Source: Rhizophagus sp. LPA8_4_AMF (lineage: Eukaryota; Glomeromycota; Glomeromycetes; Glomerales; Glomeraceae). From it: a DNA stretch of 31,878 nt. How positions within the stretch are numbered: the stretch's first letter is position 1; each line of letters starts with the position of its first letter. The notes beneath the pieces were generated by a model that saw only the letters and a program-made list of their open reading frames with translations, did not search any database and was not told the origin of the DNA. Where the stretch lies: positions 1 to 31,878 of the forward strand of contig JADRCO010000520.1 in NCBI GenBank assembly GCA_021464525.1. The letters run 5' to 3'. This document shows positions 31,818-31,878 of the stretch, piece by piece. Made by a program: the position numbers and the translations under genes.

Positions 31818-31878
31818 GTGTGTTTTTTTTTATTTTGCAAAGTTAGGGTAACCCCTAGAGTTAATCGTAACTTAACTT

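Noticed and set aside
1-31878. CRISPR array, prokaryotic operon or phage content
   Set aside because: There are no regularly spaced identical repeats, no ribosome binding sites and no phage proteins. The introns show the DNA is eukaryotic.

Overview
The window looks like nuclear DNA of an AT-rich filamentous fungus, most probably a Glomeromycotina arbuscular mycorrhizal fungus close to Rhizophagus. Three observations support this: short GT-AG introns of 60-95 bases, very low GC outside the genes, and two gene families that are strongly expanded in that lineage (BTB/POZ-BACK-TLDc proteins and TKL-like kinases with a cysteine-rich front end). No operons, Shine-Dalgarno sites, tRNA, rRNA or CRISPR arrays were seen. 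All convincing genes are on the + strand.

Layout. (1) 16-5920: three BTB-BACK-TLDc genes. The first and third are intact; the second is broken by three frame changes in its 3' half. (2) 5921-8785: non-coding, with one copy of a short dispersed repeat. (3) 8786-11204 (perhaps to 11298): a protein kinase in five or six exons. (4) 12470-13590: a truncated, decayed second copy of the kinase promoter and 5' end, interrupted by another copy of the dispersed repeat and followed directly by a 467-base element with terminal inverted repeats (TIRs) (13595-14061). (5) 14508-26816: four more intact BTB-BACK-TLDc genes. The first three start about 3.4 kb apart and share blocks of flanking DNA, as expected for tandem duplication. 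Between them lie at least two decayed relics (20265-21060 and 23195-23372). (6) 26817-31509: gene-poor, with a Helitron-like 3' end, a 173-base TIR element and small repeats. (7) 31510-31878: the first two exons of an unrecognised gene that runs off the window.

Every BTB gene has the same structure: a first exon of 251-254 bases, then one phase-2 intron in a fixed place just before the conserved YIYTGELDL (or YIYMGELDL) motif, then a long second exon. The ORFs of the two exons look separate but join in frame. The family encodes an N-terminal BTB domain (protein-protein contact, typically dimerisation and Cullin-3 recruitment), a BACK domain, and a C-terminal TLDc domain (the OXR1/NCOA7 family, linked to oxidative-stress tolerance and V-ATPase binding in other eukaryotes). 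A role for the array in this fungus is inference only. The main signal in the window is ongoing birth, mosaicism and death within a tandem receptor- or adaptor-like gene family, with small mobile elements around the decaying copies.
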